Below, in pieces: positions 49,437-61,489 of a stretch of 64,000 nt of DNA. Under the pieces are notes generated by a model, which worked only from the letters and a program-made list of their open reading frames with translations, ran no database searches and was not told the origin of the DNA. The position numbers and the translations under genes are program-made. Source of the stretch: Gordius sp. MW1 (lineage: Eukaryota > Nematomorpha > Gordioida > Gordea > Gordiidae); the NCBI GenBank assembly GCA_964036665.1, contig OZ038526.1, positions 21,514,001 through 21,578,000 on the forward strand, given 5' to 3'. Within the stretch, counting starts at the first letter, position 1; each line of letters begins with the position of its first letter.

Positions 49437-49700
49437 CTAGAAAGGGGAAGGGTGTTGGGGAGCTTTTAATCCTACAGCCATGGAGTTTGTTTTGATGAGC
49501 TTCTTCCATCTTGATCGGGTATGTGCCATGTCTTGATTAATCTTCTTAGATTTACAACTTTGTCGACTTGCCCTTTCCACCTGAAACGAGACCGTCCTTC
49601 CACTCGTCCCCGGTACGTCCATGTCTAGTACTCTTCGAGTTACATAATTCGTTTCCCTTCTAAGTATATGCTCATACCACATATATATACCCTGTGGAGG
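49437..49700 (-). pseudogene. 3' end of a non-LTR (LINE) reverse transcriptase ORF
   Basis: IYMWYEHILRRETNYVTRRV followed by LDMDVPGTSGR and RSRWKKLI match the end of many LINE ORF2 proteins (WYGHVLRR ... RRVLEMEVPGKR). The upstream part of the open frame (to 49979) is AT-rich and not LINE-like, so only this segment is called. Confidence 0.65.
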
Positions 49701-49979
49701 TATGATATGTTCATCTGCGTTCTTTTTTTTGTGATTTGAATTAACAATATAATATATATTTTTGTTGTAATGCGCTCTGTAAAGGACGGTCACGTTAATC
49801 ACGATATAATCCCGTGCTTTAAAGGTAAACACGGATTGACAAATATATTTTCTATGGTTATAGATGTAATAAAAACGAAAAATATAAATAAACAAATCAG
49901 AGTGGATCAAAACAACAAGAAAATATTCAAAAGGCCCATTGTTTTTTAATAGGGGATTGTGCTGTTGCTCTGAGCCCAC

Positions 49980-50690
49980 ATCACCATTGATCCCTTGTTA
50001 CATTTGATTTACTCCCTTAACCCTTCTTTTGGATTGTATTATCTTTTTAAATATGGAGAAATAAAGGCATTCTCCTACACCCCCCCCCCCCCCCGTAATT
50101 TGTATGCCCAACGTTGGCCCCATTTTCTAATCCCCTGTTATTAGGCCCCAGCCTGACCCGAAGCCAGAACCTGACCGAAGCAAAAACCTAACTCTGTAAA
50201 AAATAATTATTATTCGTACAGCCTGCATAATATAGCTATAAAACTCCAGCCCCTCCTTTTCGTCAATTTATTATAATTACATAAATATCATGAAAAGTCG
50301 GTATTAAAATTTAATAAAATAAAATTAGTAAACAATACGAAAAGGTTATTTATTTTAAGCCATAAAAAATTATTTTTGAAGTTAAATTTTATGTTAGAAA
50401 GATGTAGGTAATAGATTCATTGTCCATCATACTTATCCTTCTTTTAATAACAAATTTATAGCAGTCAATTTCATCCTATATTAGTCAAATAAGAAATAAA
50501 TGTTAAATTTAACTAAAAGTTTATATAAAAAATGTCGGGCCAGGCTTGGGTTGGGTCGAGCCAAAAAAGTATTTCCGGATTGGGTAGGATTTGTTTAAAA
50601 CATCTAGACGGGTTTCGGCTGTTAATCCAATTCGCTAGGCTCTACCTGTTATACAAAAATTTTGTCGTTTAACTTAACAACGTAGAGGCC
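49980..50690. other. Non-genic interval
   Basis: Contains a 14-base C-run (50081-50095) and a gcctgacccgaagccagaacc string of the GC-rich repeat type. No gene was found. Confidence 0.4.
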
Positions 50691-50694
50691 CATT

Positions 50695-51350
50695 TATACG
50701 GCCTAGGTGACATTAGACGTTTCCCACTTCTAACTCTGCTCAAACATATAAACCAAAGGCTTGTGATCACCTAATACAATAACGCTTTATTCTTAAACGT
50801 ATTCGCAAGTTCTTCATGAAAAATAACCAATGCAATCGTTCTATTGTATAATATCGACATTTATACGTCTTGGTGCTCTGAACGCATAATCCTCTACTGG
50901 TTCACATTCTTGCGGAATTCCCCCATATTCCTATTCCAGATGCTTCCACTATGAGGTCTGTCCCTCCTCTTCATAGAAGCATGCCAGCACTAGCGTTATT
51001 TATGGTATGATTCTGATCGTCTCAAGAGCTATTTCTCCTTGCCCCATTTGGATCCTATTTTCTGCGTCAGAACTTGTATTGGGTACACAATTGAACGTAA
51101 CATTTGAAAATCCTTGCGGTAAGAAACCAACTTCAACAATGATGTAATTCTGTTATTGTTTGCGCTCGTTTACGATTTTAACTAAAGCCTAGATATTCTT
51201 ATGCCCTCGTCGCTTGCCCCCTGAGCCCAAGACAAATAATCTTGGATGTGTTGGGCACCATATCTAATTCCCGCATTTCTAAAGCCAGGAGCAACCGTCA
51301 TCATGTATTTTTTTTTAATTTCCCTCGCCATTAATAGATTGACCGAACAC
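50695..51350 (-). pseudogene. Heavily decayed Gypsy RT/RNase H remnant
   Basis: On the minus strand, broken by many stops, GDHKPLVYMFEQS (about 50740-50780) resembles the RNase H TDHKPL motif. EDYAFRAPRR just before it fits the usual AYASR block. Upstream text fits RT connection sequence in scattered frames. Confidence 0.5.
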
Positions 51351-52200
51351 TGTTACCCCTTTATTCTCAATATTTAATCCATCGTTGTATGGCATCACGA
51401 CTTCGTAATTTAGTATGAACAGCATACGTAGTGACAGTTATTTAGTTATTTGAATATACGCTTCGTTAATTGTAACACTTGAAGTACACCGTATGCAAAT
51501 TACCTATTTTGAATATATAGGACTCGCAGTTATTAGTATAAAGTGGTTTTTATTAAATAAACGAGTCTCGTAGTTTGATTCTACCCTTGTCACTTCATTA
51601 CAAACAGCATACGTAGTGATGCGAAAAATCTCGGTCTCGTCTTCGAGCTTTGAATCTTTTTATTAACCATCATAATATAATAAATTTAATTGTATATTTT
51701 TATTTAGTATGATTCACATTTAGGTATTAATAAATCAATATGATTGGGTTGGAATCCATTTGATATAAAAAGTTTACATGTAGTAAATTTTATAATTTTT
51801 AGCAAAATCTAGATCTCATTCGCCTAAGTTGGAGCAGCCAGTAGGATATGTTGCTAAATTTATATTAAATTTATTACAATATCCATATCATTATCATATA
51901 AATAAAGTTAGGCCTCCCCTAGGGCAGTGGTTCTTAACCTTTTTATACACGCGACCCCCCAAATATTTTATAATTTTTTTGCGGCCCCCCATTTTTTTCA
52001 TAATAATTTATATTTGTTAAATTATCTATTATATATTGATTTTCTATTATTGTTTCATTTTAAAACATAAAACACAACTTTATTATTTCATTATCTATTT
52101 AAAATTTAAATAGATAATGAAATAATAATAACTTAAAAACTTAATAATTAAACATAAAAACAATTCATTTATAATAAAAAATATATGCATTCGGATATAT

Positions 52201-52752
52201 TTAATGAGATTTCTGCTGCTGAACATCATCAACCAATTTGTTAATTCTTGGTTCAATTGATTGTAATGCTATCCTCATGCAGGAATCTAGTCGCAATCGA
52301 TTGCGTTTTTTAGTTTTTATATCCACCATAGTTGAGAAACCTTTTTCACACAAATATGTACTAGCGAAAGGCAGCAAATTTTGCATTGCTGCTGAAAATA
52401 ATGGAGGATATTCTGCACGAATTTGTATCCAAAATTGCGGCAAACTTTTAGTTTTAAACAAAGATTTTAAATTACAATCATTTATTAATTCTAATAATGA
52501 ATCTTCATCATCTGATGATAAATTATAGTAATTTACCTTTTCTTTCTCGAATTGAAATTTTGAATCAGAGAATAGTTGTGAATAGAATGGAAACATTTCA
52601 TATATATTTGAGTCTATTCTTTGAATCCATCTTTGTAATTTCATTTTCATAGCCTCAATTTTGTTATGCATAGTAAAAATATCAGATTTAGGTCCTTGCA
52701 TAGATATATTCAACTGATTTAGAATTGTAAAAATATCCACTAGATATGACAA
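52201..52752 (-). pseudogene. hAT transposase, C-terminal part (SCAND3/ZBED-like)
   Basis: 183 residues, open. It begins MSYLVDIFTILNQLNISMQG and has FTMHNKIEAMKMKLQRW (~30-45), SLPQFWIQIRAEYPPLF (~105-120) and the dimerisation block LPFASTYLCEKGFSTMVDIK (~125-145), ending LVDDVQQQKSH. The catalytic N-terminal two-thirds is missing. Families of this type include the domesticated SCAND3 and ZBED genes, but the intact target duplication shows this is a transposon copy. Confidence 0.9.
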
Positions 52753-52784
52753 TTTATGGACCCAATTATTGTCATCAAAATAGC

Positions 52785-52862
52785 AGGGTGTGAGTGGTTA
52801 TAGCGAACGTCTTGTAAATGTAAACAAACAGAAGGCAACGAGTTCGAATCCCCTGGTGAGTA
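52785..52862 (+). repeat. tRNA-like insertion inside the hAT element
   Basis: agcagggtgtgagtggttat resembles a tRNA 5' half with an A box and gagttcgaatcccctgg a B box and 3' half. The spacing fits a tRNA-derived SINE head rather than an intact tRNA gene; no cloverleaf could be closed by eye. Confidence 0.4.
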
Positions 52863-53199
52863 TTTTTTCTAAAGCTTTTCTGAATATTTTTATTTTATTC
52901 TAAAAAAATTTGGCGACCCCCCGGCAAACTTCTCGCGACCCCCTAGGGGGTCGCGACCCCCAGGTTAAGAATCACTGCCCTAGGGTAAAGCTATACAAGC
53001 CACCGAGTCCTTCAGAGCTCTTGCGTCATTAAATGGCAAACCTTGATAATAATTAGTCGCAATAAAATTCCTTAATTGTTAACCCAAAGTCTAACAAATT
53101 TAGCCAGATCAAATTAACAAAGGGTATACATATGTTTTATATTATTATTTAATTTATAAATTAATGCTTTATTTGACATTTTGCCTCAAGTATATAAAA

Positions 53200-54260
53200 A
53201 ATATGAATGATTAAATTGATAAAATAATTGGCTTAAAATAGGTTTTGATGAAGTAGTAAACAAGTTTAGCAACAATTAATCATCCTGTCTGATGTGATGA
53301 TATTCTGAATCTGTGGTTAATTAATCAAAATAATTATCTAAGATTTTTTACGCACCCCAGCGACTTCTCTGCCTGCCGAACGATTGCCTTGAAAGCTTTA
53401 AATTAAATCATTAGACTAGGAGTTTTTAAAGATTCCCAGGCTATAAATAACATTAAGTATTTGTTTACCATCCACATTTTCTTTAGCCTTATAAAGGTAG
53501 AATTAGCAGAAAATTTCCCTCCATTACATTTTCTGAGCAATTTTGCACTACACAAATATATGAGCAAAAGTTTATTTATTGAAAAAGGATTTTATAGCTA
53601 AATTATTTTTAAAGAATGGGTCAATATGCAAAATGGTCTTACATTTTAAAATAATTAATTTTTGAATGTAAAAGTATTTGTTATAAAATTTTATATATGC
53701 GATTTACTAAAAGCCTCAATAGTCTTAAGCAATTTTTTCATTAAAAATGATAATACTAATGTTTATACAACGTTGTAGTGTGTGCAACTAATTACTTATA
53801 TTTAAATGTAATCCACTATTACACTTCAGTTTCTATAACAATATAAAACGAGCGATATTTTAGGAACCAACCGATGACGTTTATATCAGAGATCTAAACC
53901 ACTTTGCTAATATATAATTACAAGAGCGATATAGAGAAGAGAAACCGACTGATGATCTATACACCAGAGATCAAATTTGTTTGGAATTCTCTGCCCGAAC
54001 CCAGCCCGATTCAGTTTTTTAACTTTTTTGCCCGCCTCCGGTCCGCCCGAACCCTTCTAAGTGCCGCCCGGTGCGCCCAAATTGTTAATGCTGCCCGAAT
54101 TGCCCGGCCCGAAATATTAAATTTGCTCGTTAGACTCGAATTTATGTTATCCCAAACAGAGATCAGATTTGTTTGGAATTTTCTGACCGACCCTTCTAAG
54201 TGTTCGCTCGGCCATGCCCGAACCATTAGAGTTGCCCCAACTGCCCGGCCAGATTAATAT
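53200..54260. repeat. About 1-kb dispersed repeat, second copy (see 15590-16660)
   Basis: Shares the ordered blocks listed there. Its tail (53980-54250) is rich in gcccgaac/gcccggcc words, including two roughly 170-bp direct units that both begin with gagatca and tttgtttggaatt. Confidence 0.6.
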
Positions 54261-54819
54261 TAATAGGTCACAAAAGTTTAATAGATTAATTGCTAATGCA
54301 TTTAGGATAAAAAAATTATTTCAATTAATAATACTTACTTTTTTTGATAAGAAAAACTTATTTAATAAATAAATTATTACCTTCTTGCTATAGAATATAA
54401 TGGAGAAAATTTTCATTTAAAGCAAAAAGAGAATGGTATGGGAATATTTTGTATTATAAAAATAAGTAATAGCGTAGATAAGGGAATAGAAAAGGCGCAT
54501 TGCAAAATGGGGAAGTTGTGTTAAACCAAATTTTATTTGTTAAAAAAATTAGATGAATTAAAATTAAAGAATTAAAATTAAATTTTGTGTGAAAATGGCA
54601 TGACGCCTTTGTTTTAAGTCTAGACGGCACATGTGCAATTAAATATTTCACTCGTTTCCATAAACGTAGCTAGGGATCTGAAAGAAATGGAGTCGGGCAT
54701 GGATTATAAAAAGAATTTGGAAGGGGTGGCAACATTAAGTTATTTTAAAATTTTAAGCATTCTCGATATACAATATAATAAAAAAGTAACATAATAATAT
54801 ACTGTGTTTTTATTTTAAT

Positions 54820-54935
54820 TATCGCCGAATTGCCCGAATCTTATCAGCGTGCCCGCCCGGGCCTGCCCGAAAATTAGAATTTAAGACAGCTGGCCGGCAG
54901 CGGGCCGGGCCGGGCTCTTCTGTTCCCAGCCATAC
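54820..54935. repeat. GC-rich gcccg repeat
   Basis: gcccgcccgggcctgcccga and gcgggccgggccgggctc, related to the tails near 16260, 16560, 27010 and 54000. No function is evident. Confidence 0.5.
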
Positions 54936-55194
54936 ACGTGATCTTGCGACGATATATGTTGAATTAATCAATACATATTTCTAGTTATGCACATATTGTT
55001 AATTCATGTACACTTTCCTACATTTTGGCATTAAACAGGCAATTGTCTAAAATTTCTTTAAAAATCGGACTTGCCCCCCCCCCCTCCCTCAAAAATATTA
55101 ATTTATATATCTGTGAAATCCAAATCCTTTTTAATATTTAATAAATATTAGGGTAAATTTTTACGTTTAATTACACTGGTAAACAAATAATAGA

Positions 55195-55990
55195 CTTATA
55201 TATCAGCCGGCAAACTGTTTACCAAAAATTGTTTTAGTATTTTCCCTATACGGCAAGTTTTAGAAATATTTGCTGTCAAAGTTGCTAAATTGAGCGATTT
55301 TGGCGTTTTCAAACGCCAATATCTTGCCACTTTTTGTTTAATAAATTTAATTTATAAATAAAGGGAAGAGCCATCCAATAAAAAAATTTTTTTTACCCTA
55401 GAACTTTTAATTTTTGATATATATTCAAAATCACTCATCTCTATCTTATTACATTGACAACTTTCCCCAGACTTAAGGTAGCCTTCCCTTCGCTCTAACA
55501 CAAGGAATTATAATAAACGCTCGCCTCCTTCAAAAATATCGAATAGTTCTCTACTAAGACAATCAATCGCCATTGCGATCGCTAACTCCAATTTTTATCC
55601 CCTGATGAACTTAATGCCCAAGACGAAGAAACGGATAATGATGCCTTTTAATCATTTTATTTATAAATATTTTCGTTGTCTTGTATCTGTTCATTAATCC
55701 ATTATATATTTATTTCTTTTTTGTAATAAAGCATTTTAAGTAAAAAAAATTATTTGATGCTTATTAAATTAACAAGGATTTACTGGACTCTTCTCCCCTT
55801 CGTCTATAAATAAAATGCATTAAATTATATATTTACCGATTAACTTGCAAGTTATGAGCGTCTGAAAAGGGCAAAATCGCTCTTTATAACAACTTTGGCA
55901 CAAAATATCTCAAAAATTTGACGAATAGGGGAAAAATGAGGGCGAAAAACTGTACCAAATCCGCAAACTGTTTGCCGATTGATTTAATCG
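55195..55990. mobile_element. Nonautonomous element with ~170-bp terminal inverted repeats
   Basis: The left end atcagccggcaaactgttta is mirrored by ccgcaaactgtttgccgatt at the right. Inverted matching continues over the tttggc/gccaaa and attgagcgattttg/caaaatcgctc blocks. The interior 55440-55740 shows no protein. Confidence 0.65.
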
Positions 55991-56099
55991 TCACTTTTTT
56001 ATGAAAACTCCCATTTTCAATTAAAATTTTCGTTTAACGTGTAAATAATAGGTCCAAAGTAACACTTATTTAACAAAACGTAATTTACTGTATTTACTG

Positions 56100-56560
56100 T
56101 ACCATGGGCGTAGACAGGGGGGGGGGGGTGCAGGGAGGGGCGGCTGCCCCCCTCTAAATCCAAAAAATGGTTGAATTTATTAAAATTAAGGCTAAAATTT
56201 TAAAAAATAATCATTCCTCCCCCCCCCCCCCCCCCAAAAAAAAAAATATATTATTGCCCCCCCCCTCTAATTCCAATGCTGGCTACGCCCATGCACTATA
56301 CATAATAAACTATCCCCCTTTAGGCCATTTTTTTGCCTCAGTATATTTGCTGTTTAAATAAAATTAATAAATATTTATACCATCGGCTTACCCAAGACTT
56401 TAAGTTATCGTCGAAGAAAAAATAAAATTATAATCAAAATCCAATTTAGTTTTGAAATTTATTAAAATTATGGCTAAAAAATGTTCATTTTGCCCCTCCC
56501 CAAATCATTAGTGCCCTCCCCTCTAATTCCAATACTGGCTACCCCCATGGTTCTGATCCC
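56100..56560. repeat. catgggcgtag / C-run repeat cluster
   Basis: Three partial copies, inverted and direct, of a repeat whose ends read catgggcgtagccagg... and ...gctggctacgcccatg (56104, 56290, 56545), with long G- or C-runs (56117-56128, 56220-56235). The same end closes the window at 63955. Confidence 0.6.
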
Positions 56561-57373
56561 TTCTCAAAATTTGTTTTTATCCCTTTAAAAGGAAAAATCC
56601 CTTTATTACAGCTTGATATTAACTTATATTAGCTCTTTGAATTTTTTCTTATTGTACGTGATAAAAAGAAGTTTTTTTTCGCTTAACAGTTAAGGTAATA
56701 TAGAGTAGAAAGTAGTTTAATTTCTTTAAGTTTGTTTGATCTAATACAATATAAACATTCGATACAGCCTTAAGCTCCTATACTGTTAAATAACTGGGCA
56801 GGCGCGTCCTCCTTTAAAATTTGTCACTTATATATTTAGAATAATCATTTCAATCAAATTAGCCTGGGGCTAGTTACATTTTTTCCTTATTTTTTATATC
56901 ATCTTACAAAAGCCGATTAAATACATATAAAAAACTCATCTAAATAAATTTAAGTTATATAATTTTTATAAAAAAGTTTTATACCGTATCAAAGCTGAAT
57001 TATACAGTTTATAGAAAATAGAATTTTTAGTTTTTAACAATCAAAGATATAGGAATCAGAACGGATATTATATTTGGCTTGTTAATAATATTTTAATAAA
57101 TATTTAGATTGTTATATATTTGAATGCTTTTTAATTATTGTAACATTTATTTTCAATTAAAAAATATTTTAGGTATATAGTTTTTATATATCATTGTTTG
57201 TGAAACACTTTTTCTAGGATATTTCATTTTGGCAAGTTGTATTTTTTGATTTAAGGAAAAAACCGTGCTTTAAAAACCGAAAAAACTTGACAAAACATTA
57301 ATAAAATTACATTGAAGACACTCTATTTAACAGTTTAGTTTAAATTTATATCTATTTCTTCAATAAACGTTAA
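56561..57373. other. AT-rich interval, no gene seen
   Basis: No exon, element end or long frame was recognised. Confidence 0.45.
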
Positions 57374-57378
57374 CATAT

Positions 57379-57667
57379 TGTGGTGTTTCACACCGTTTTC
57401 GTAGTCGGTTTCTTTTCCCCTATACCCCCCCCCCCCCCTCGCTTACTGGTTTTAACTACTTTTCCGATTGGCTTTTGTCACCAGGATAAGATTTTATGAT
57501 TTTTATTACCCATCTCAAGCGCTTACTGGTTTTAACTGCCTTTTCGTTGAGCCTTTTAATGGCCTTCGCGTTAGTTAGTGTAATTGCACATTCATCGTTA
57601 TTATAAAATTATTATAAAATAATTCATTCATTTTCGCGTAGTTTGCAATCACTTATTTTGAGCTTTA
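57379..57667 (+). repeat. LTR-A, 5' LTR first part
   Basis: Starts tgtggtgtttcacaccg and runs to gagcttta, where the nested element enters; it continues at 59156 with the same gagcttta and ends at 59312. It matches 62325-62758 apart from C-run length. Confidence 0.85.
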
Positions 57668-59155
57668 TAAGTATGGCCGGCGGGGCCATACTTATTTTTT
57701 ATTGGTCCTCCCCCCAAAAAGGGAGGACAATTATTCTGTTTCGTTTTTAGCTTGTCAACGAAAATGTGTTTTTATTTAGTTTCTCGAAACACAAATATAT
57801 ATATGAAAAACGAGAATCAGAATTATATATATGCGAACACAAGCGGTAGAATTCCTTTTTTGGGTAACGTACAGGGTAACGTAGTGAGTGTTGATAAAAA
57901 TCGATAATATTAAATATAGCAAGAGGGGGAGAGTGTCATCGATATACCACATTGGTAAAAGCGGGGGATAAAGAACAAAAATCGATAATATTTATTATAA
58001 CGAAAAACCAATAATAAATAACGCAGGGGGGGGGGGAATACCAAACACCACACCTCCCCCTTTATCGAAAAGTCAAAGACCTAAAGTCCTGCCCTTCCGA
58101 TAAAGGTACGGGGGTAAAAATTATTTAGTTAAAATCCATTTAAAGACTGAGGCGAACTTAGGTTGAGATGGCGATTAAACTTTTCTTGCAAAAATCTAAA
58201 ATGTAGGTATATCAAACAATCTAATTTTCAAACTTTTTTTAAAAATTTAGCCCATAATTTATGTAATTTCTTGTCTGACATCAAGTGCCAGTTTATGACC
58301 TTTGCCCTCGGATCGACTTAGCGATAAAAAGGGTACGTCATGGCTTACAAGACTTAGCGTCCCCGCTCTGTGACGTACCGAGCAACAGTCTAAAACAAAA
58401 TAATAGTCAATATATGCTAAATCATCATCAAAAGGCTATACCGTTTTATTTTTATTTTATACCTACAATGTAACTTAATAATTATCAAATTAATTCTCTC
58501 GCCATTTCACTCTCCACCACCGCCAAATAATATGCAAAAAAACGCGGGGGGGGGGGGTTTATAATATCAACAATACAATCGTCATATAATAACATATGTG
58601 CCCAAAAAAAAAAAACAAGTAAAATCTCTTACAATCATATTTAAGTATCGACTAGTTGGTGTGAATATATTTTTGTTTTGTTGACACTCAGGTATGCTTC
58701 AGTTTGGGTGGGTATATATGAATTTTCCGACTTGTATTAAAGAATTTTTTCTTCCTTCATCTCCTTTTAAATAAGAGGAATGATTTGTCCGGCCATACTT
58801 ATTTTTTACCGGTCCTCCCCAAAGGGAGGACAATTATTCTGTTTCGTTTTTAGCTTGTCAACGAAAATGTGTTTTTATTTAGTTTCTCGAAACACAAATA
58901 TATATATGAAAAACGAGAATCAGAATTATATATATGCGAACACAAGCGGTAGAATTCCTTTTTTGGGTAACGTACAGGGTAACGTAGTGAGTGTTGATAA
59001 AAATCGATAATATTAAATATAGCAAGAGGGGGAGAGTGTCATCGATATACCACATTGGTAAAAGCGGGGGATAAAGAACAAAAATCGATAATATTTATTA
59101 TAACGAAAAACCAATAATAAATAACGCAGGGGGGGGGGGAATACCAAACACCACA
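57668..59155 (-). mobile_element. Nested nonautonomous LTR element (LTR-B) inside LTR-A
   Basis: Direct LTRs 57674-58052 (379 bp) and 58786-59155 (370 bp), nearly identical, run on the minus strand from TGTGGTGTTTGGTATTCC. The purine tract cgataaagggggagg (minus) lies at 58067-58053. LTR-A text gagcttta is repeated at both borders (57660-57667, 59156-59163). The 730-bp interior is noncoding but resembles 60050-60760, both containing ctacaagac/cttacaagac and agcgtccccgctct. Extra taagtatggcc text makes a small palindrome at the 57668 border. Confidence 0.75.
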
Positions 59156-59595
59156 GAGCTTTAGAAAAAAGCGAATTCATTGTTATCATCGCACCATTAT
59201 AAAAAGGAGAAAAGCACATTCATTATAATTCATTGCGTTTTTTGTTCTGAAAGGATATAATACTAAATAAATACTTAGCTCGTTTATACACAGAAATTTG
59301 GAGGCCATCTTAGTGGTGTCAGAAGTGGGATCTGAACCCACGCCCTCATTCGAGGACCAGAATCCTCATTTAAGGTATAAACCTTGAGTCTGGTCCTCGA
59401 ATGAGGGCGTGGGTTCAGATCCCACTTCTGACACCACTAAGATGGCCTCCAAATTTCTGTGTATAAACGAGCTAAATATTTATTTAGTATTATATCCTTT
59501 CAGAACAAAAACGCAATGAATTATAATGAATGTGCTTTTCTCCTTTTTATAATGGTGCGATGATAACAATGAATTCGCTTTTTTCTAAAGCTCAA
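59156..59595. repeat. LTR-tRNA(Leu)-LTR palindrome
   Basis: Arms 59156-59361 and 59389-59595 with a 27-base centre; axis 59375. Each arm is LTR-A end, one base, then the complement of tRNA-Leu from its CCA end through the T arm and variable arm to the anticodon stem. The arms differ at about two positions. Confidence 0.93.
59314..59436 (-). other. Partial tRNA-Leu(CAA) sequence inside the palindrome (not a functional gene)
   Basis: On the minus strand from 59393: ccagactcaagg (anticodon stem-loop with CAA), a 19-base intron-like insert, ttctgg, variable arm cctcgaatgagg, T arm gtgggttcagatcccac, acceptor ttctgaca and CCA. The 5' half (acceptor strand and D arm) is absent; an inverted copy of the 3' half takes its place. 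The CCA is present in DNA, as expected for a copied tRNA end and not a nuclear tRNA gene. Confidence 0.85.
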
Positions 59596-59752
59596 AATAA
59601 GTGATTGCAAACTACGCGAAAATGAATGAATTATTTTATAATAATTTTATAATAACGATGAATGTGCAATTACACTAACTAACGCGAAGGCCATTAAAAG
59701 GCTCAACGAAAAGGCAGTTAAAACCAGTAAGCGCTTGAGATGGGTAATAAAA

Positions 59753-60049
59753 AGCGAAGTGGTACCATCTCGTGGTAACAACGATGACTCATCAGTCATA
59801 AAATAAATTTGCCATAATTAAATTGGATAACTATAAAAATCGTAGGGTATAAGTGTAAGTATGTGTGGGGGGGGGTTTAGGTTGAACACCACACCTCCCC
59901 AGCGAATTGGTACCATCTCGTGGTAACAACGATGACTCATCAGTCATAAAATAAATTTGCCATAATTAAATTGGATAACTATAAAAATCGTAGGGTATAA
60001 GTGTAAGTATGTGTGGGGGGGGGGTTTAGGTTGAACACCACACCTCCCC
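59753..60049 (-). repeat. 148-bp tandem duplication of an LTR-C start with its purine tract
   Basis: Units 59753-59900 and 59901-60049, from agcgaa.tggtaccatctcg to gaacaccacacctcccc. On the minus strand each is a purine tract followed by an LTR start TGTGGTGTTCAACC. Confidence 0.8.
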
Positions 60050-61129
60050 CTTTATCGAGAAGTCAAAGACTTAAAGTCCTAACGTTCCGAAAAAGGTTTA
60101 GGGGTTTCAGTGTTGTTAAAAATCATTTAAAGACTGGGGCGGAATTAGGTCGAGCCGGCGATTTAGCTTATCAATTTTAAAACAACGTTCAAACCAACAT
60201 AATTTTTCAAACAATTTTCCAAACTTTAGCCCAAAATTAATGTAATTTCTGCTGGCCATGTTGTGACAAGTTTTGCCTTTGCCCTCGGAACTGATTCATG
60301 GACAACTGATTTCAATGAAATCCTGCCCTCTGAATTAGTTATAAAATGGGGTGCTTCACGGCTACAAGACTCAGCGTCCCCGCTCTCTAAAGCACCACTG
60401 GGCAATCGCGATGCCACTATGGACTCAGCTTTAAAACTACAAATTTTATCTAAATTAACCCACAGGCTGTACCGTTTTACTTCTATTTTATACCTACACT
60501 ATAATCTCTCCAAGCAAAATACGCCGACCGCCAAATAATAATCAAAGAAACGCGCGGGGGGGGGGGGGGGGTTTGGCCTAATATTGGTTGATAACAATAT
60601 AATCGTCATATAATAATATATGTGAATAAATCATGTGTATTTTCTATCTTACAATAACATCTAAGTATCGAATAATTGGCGTGAAAGTGAATATATTTTT
60701 CATTTGTTGACACTCAGGTATGCTTCAGTCTGGGTGGGTATTTGCTTAAAATTTTTCCCTTTCCTCAGGTGTATTCGTGTCTGAGAATATTTCTTGCACT
60801 GAATTAACGAACGGAATAGTTAAGTACTTTTCCCTTTGATTGACACTCGGTATCAGGATATCGAATTTTTCCTCGAATGAATTCGTGGCTTCATCATATT
60901 CGCCACTCGGAATCAGGCCGTTGGGATTTCGATTGGTTTGATGGGGTGTTTGTCCGGAGTCGTTCGATTAAAAAATAGAATTAAAGAATTTTCAACATTT
61001 CCGGCGCCAATATTTTGTATAAGTCTGAGCCTTATCTTGGCTCAGACAACTAATTTATTTATTTAATCGGAGAATAATATTTTCTAAAGGATAGCTCCAA
61101 TTAAGGAATCCCATAAGTTAATGAATTAT
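60050..61129 (-). other. Internal noncoding region of a reversed LTR element
   Basis: It lies between the reversed LTR-C pieces and the chimeric LTR at 61130-61489. Similar to 58053-58785 (actttagccca, agcgtccccgctct, cactcaggtatgcttcagt). A G-run is at 60555-60570. No gag or pol motifs were seen; short frames are not conserved between the two copies. Confidence 0.5.
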
Positions 61130-61489
61130 TAGAATTTCGGTCCTCCCCCAAAAAGGGAGGACAATTATCTTTCTAAAATTAATTAGTCTTCCAAAAGTAT
61201 ATTTTTTATTCAACTAGGCGAAACACAAATATATATATGAAAAACGAGAATGAGGAATTAAAATTAATGAATAATGATGATTGTGCAATAACACTAACTA
61301 ACGCGAAGGCCATTAAAAGGCTCAACGAAAAGGCAGTTAAAACCAGTAAGCGCTTGAGATGGGTAATAAAAATCATAAAATCTTATCCTGGTGACAAAAG
61401 CCAATCGGAAAAGTAGTTAAAACCAGTAAGCGAGGGGGGGGGGTATAGGGGAAAAGAAACCGACTACGAAAACGGTGTGAAACACCACA
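61130..61489 (-). repeat. Chimeric LTR (LTR-A start, LTR-B/C-like end)
   Basis: On the minus strand it starts like LTR-A (TGTGGTGTTTCACACCG, from 61489) but near 61277 switches to the LTR-B type end with the cacaaatatatatatg and gtcctcccc...gggaggac blocks. A reversed purine tract, cctccccctttagcg, follows at 61490-61504. Confidence 0.7.

Larger units (their letters stand above)
51925..52977. mobile_element. hAT element (Charlie/ZBED type) with perfect 8-bp target duplication
   Basis: Terminal repeats cagtggttcttaacc (51925) and ggttaagaatcactg (to 52977) are bracketed by ccctaggg at 51917-51924 and 52978-52985. Subterminal gcgaccccc blocks are inverted at the two ends. It is 1053 bp long and carries only the C-terminal part of a transposase. 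Confidence 0.95.

Noticed and set aside
55440-55740. Possible coding exon between the terminal repeats of the 55195-55990 element
   Set aside because: Locally GC-richer, but no frame with splice sites or a recognisable motif.
59314-59436. Functional tRNA-Leu gene
   Set aside because: The 5' half with the A box is missing and the CCA end is present in the DNA, so it is a copied primer and not a gene.
60263-60538. 91-codon plus frame in the reversed LTR interior
   Set aside because: The related interior at 58285-58473 does not conserve the frame, so it is unlikely to code.
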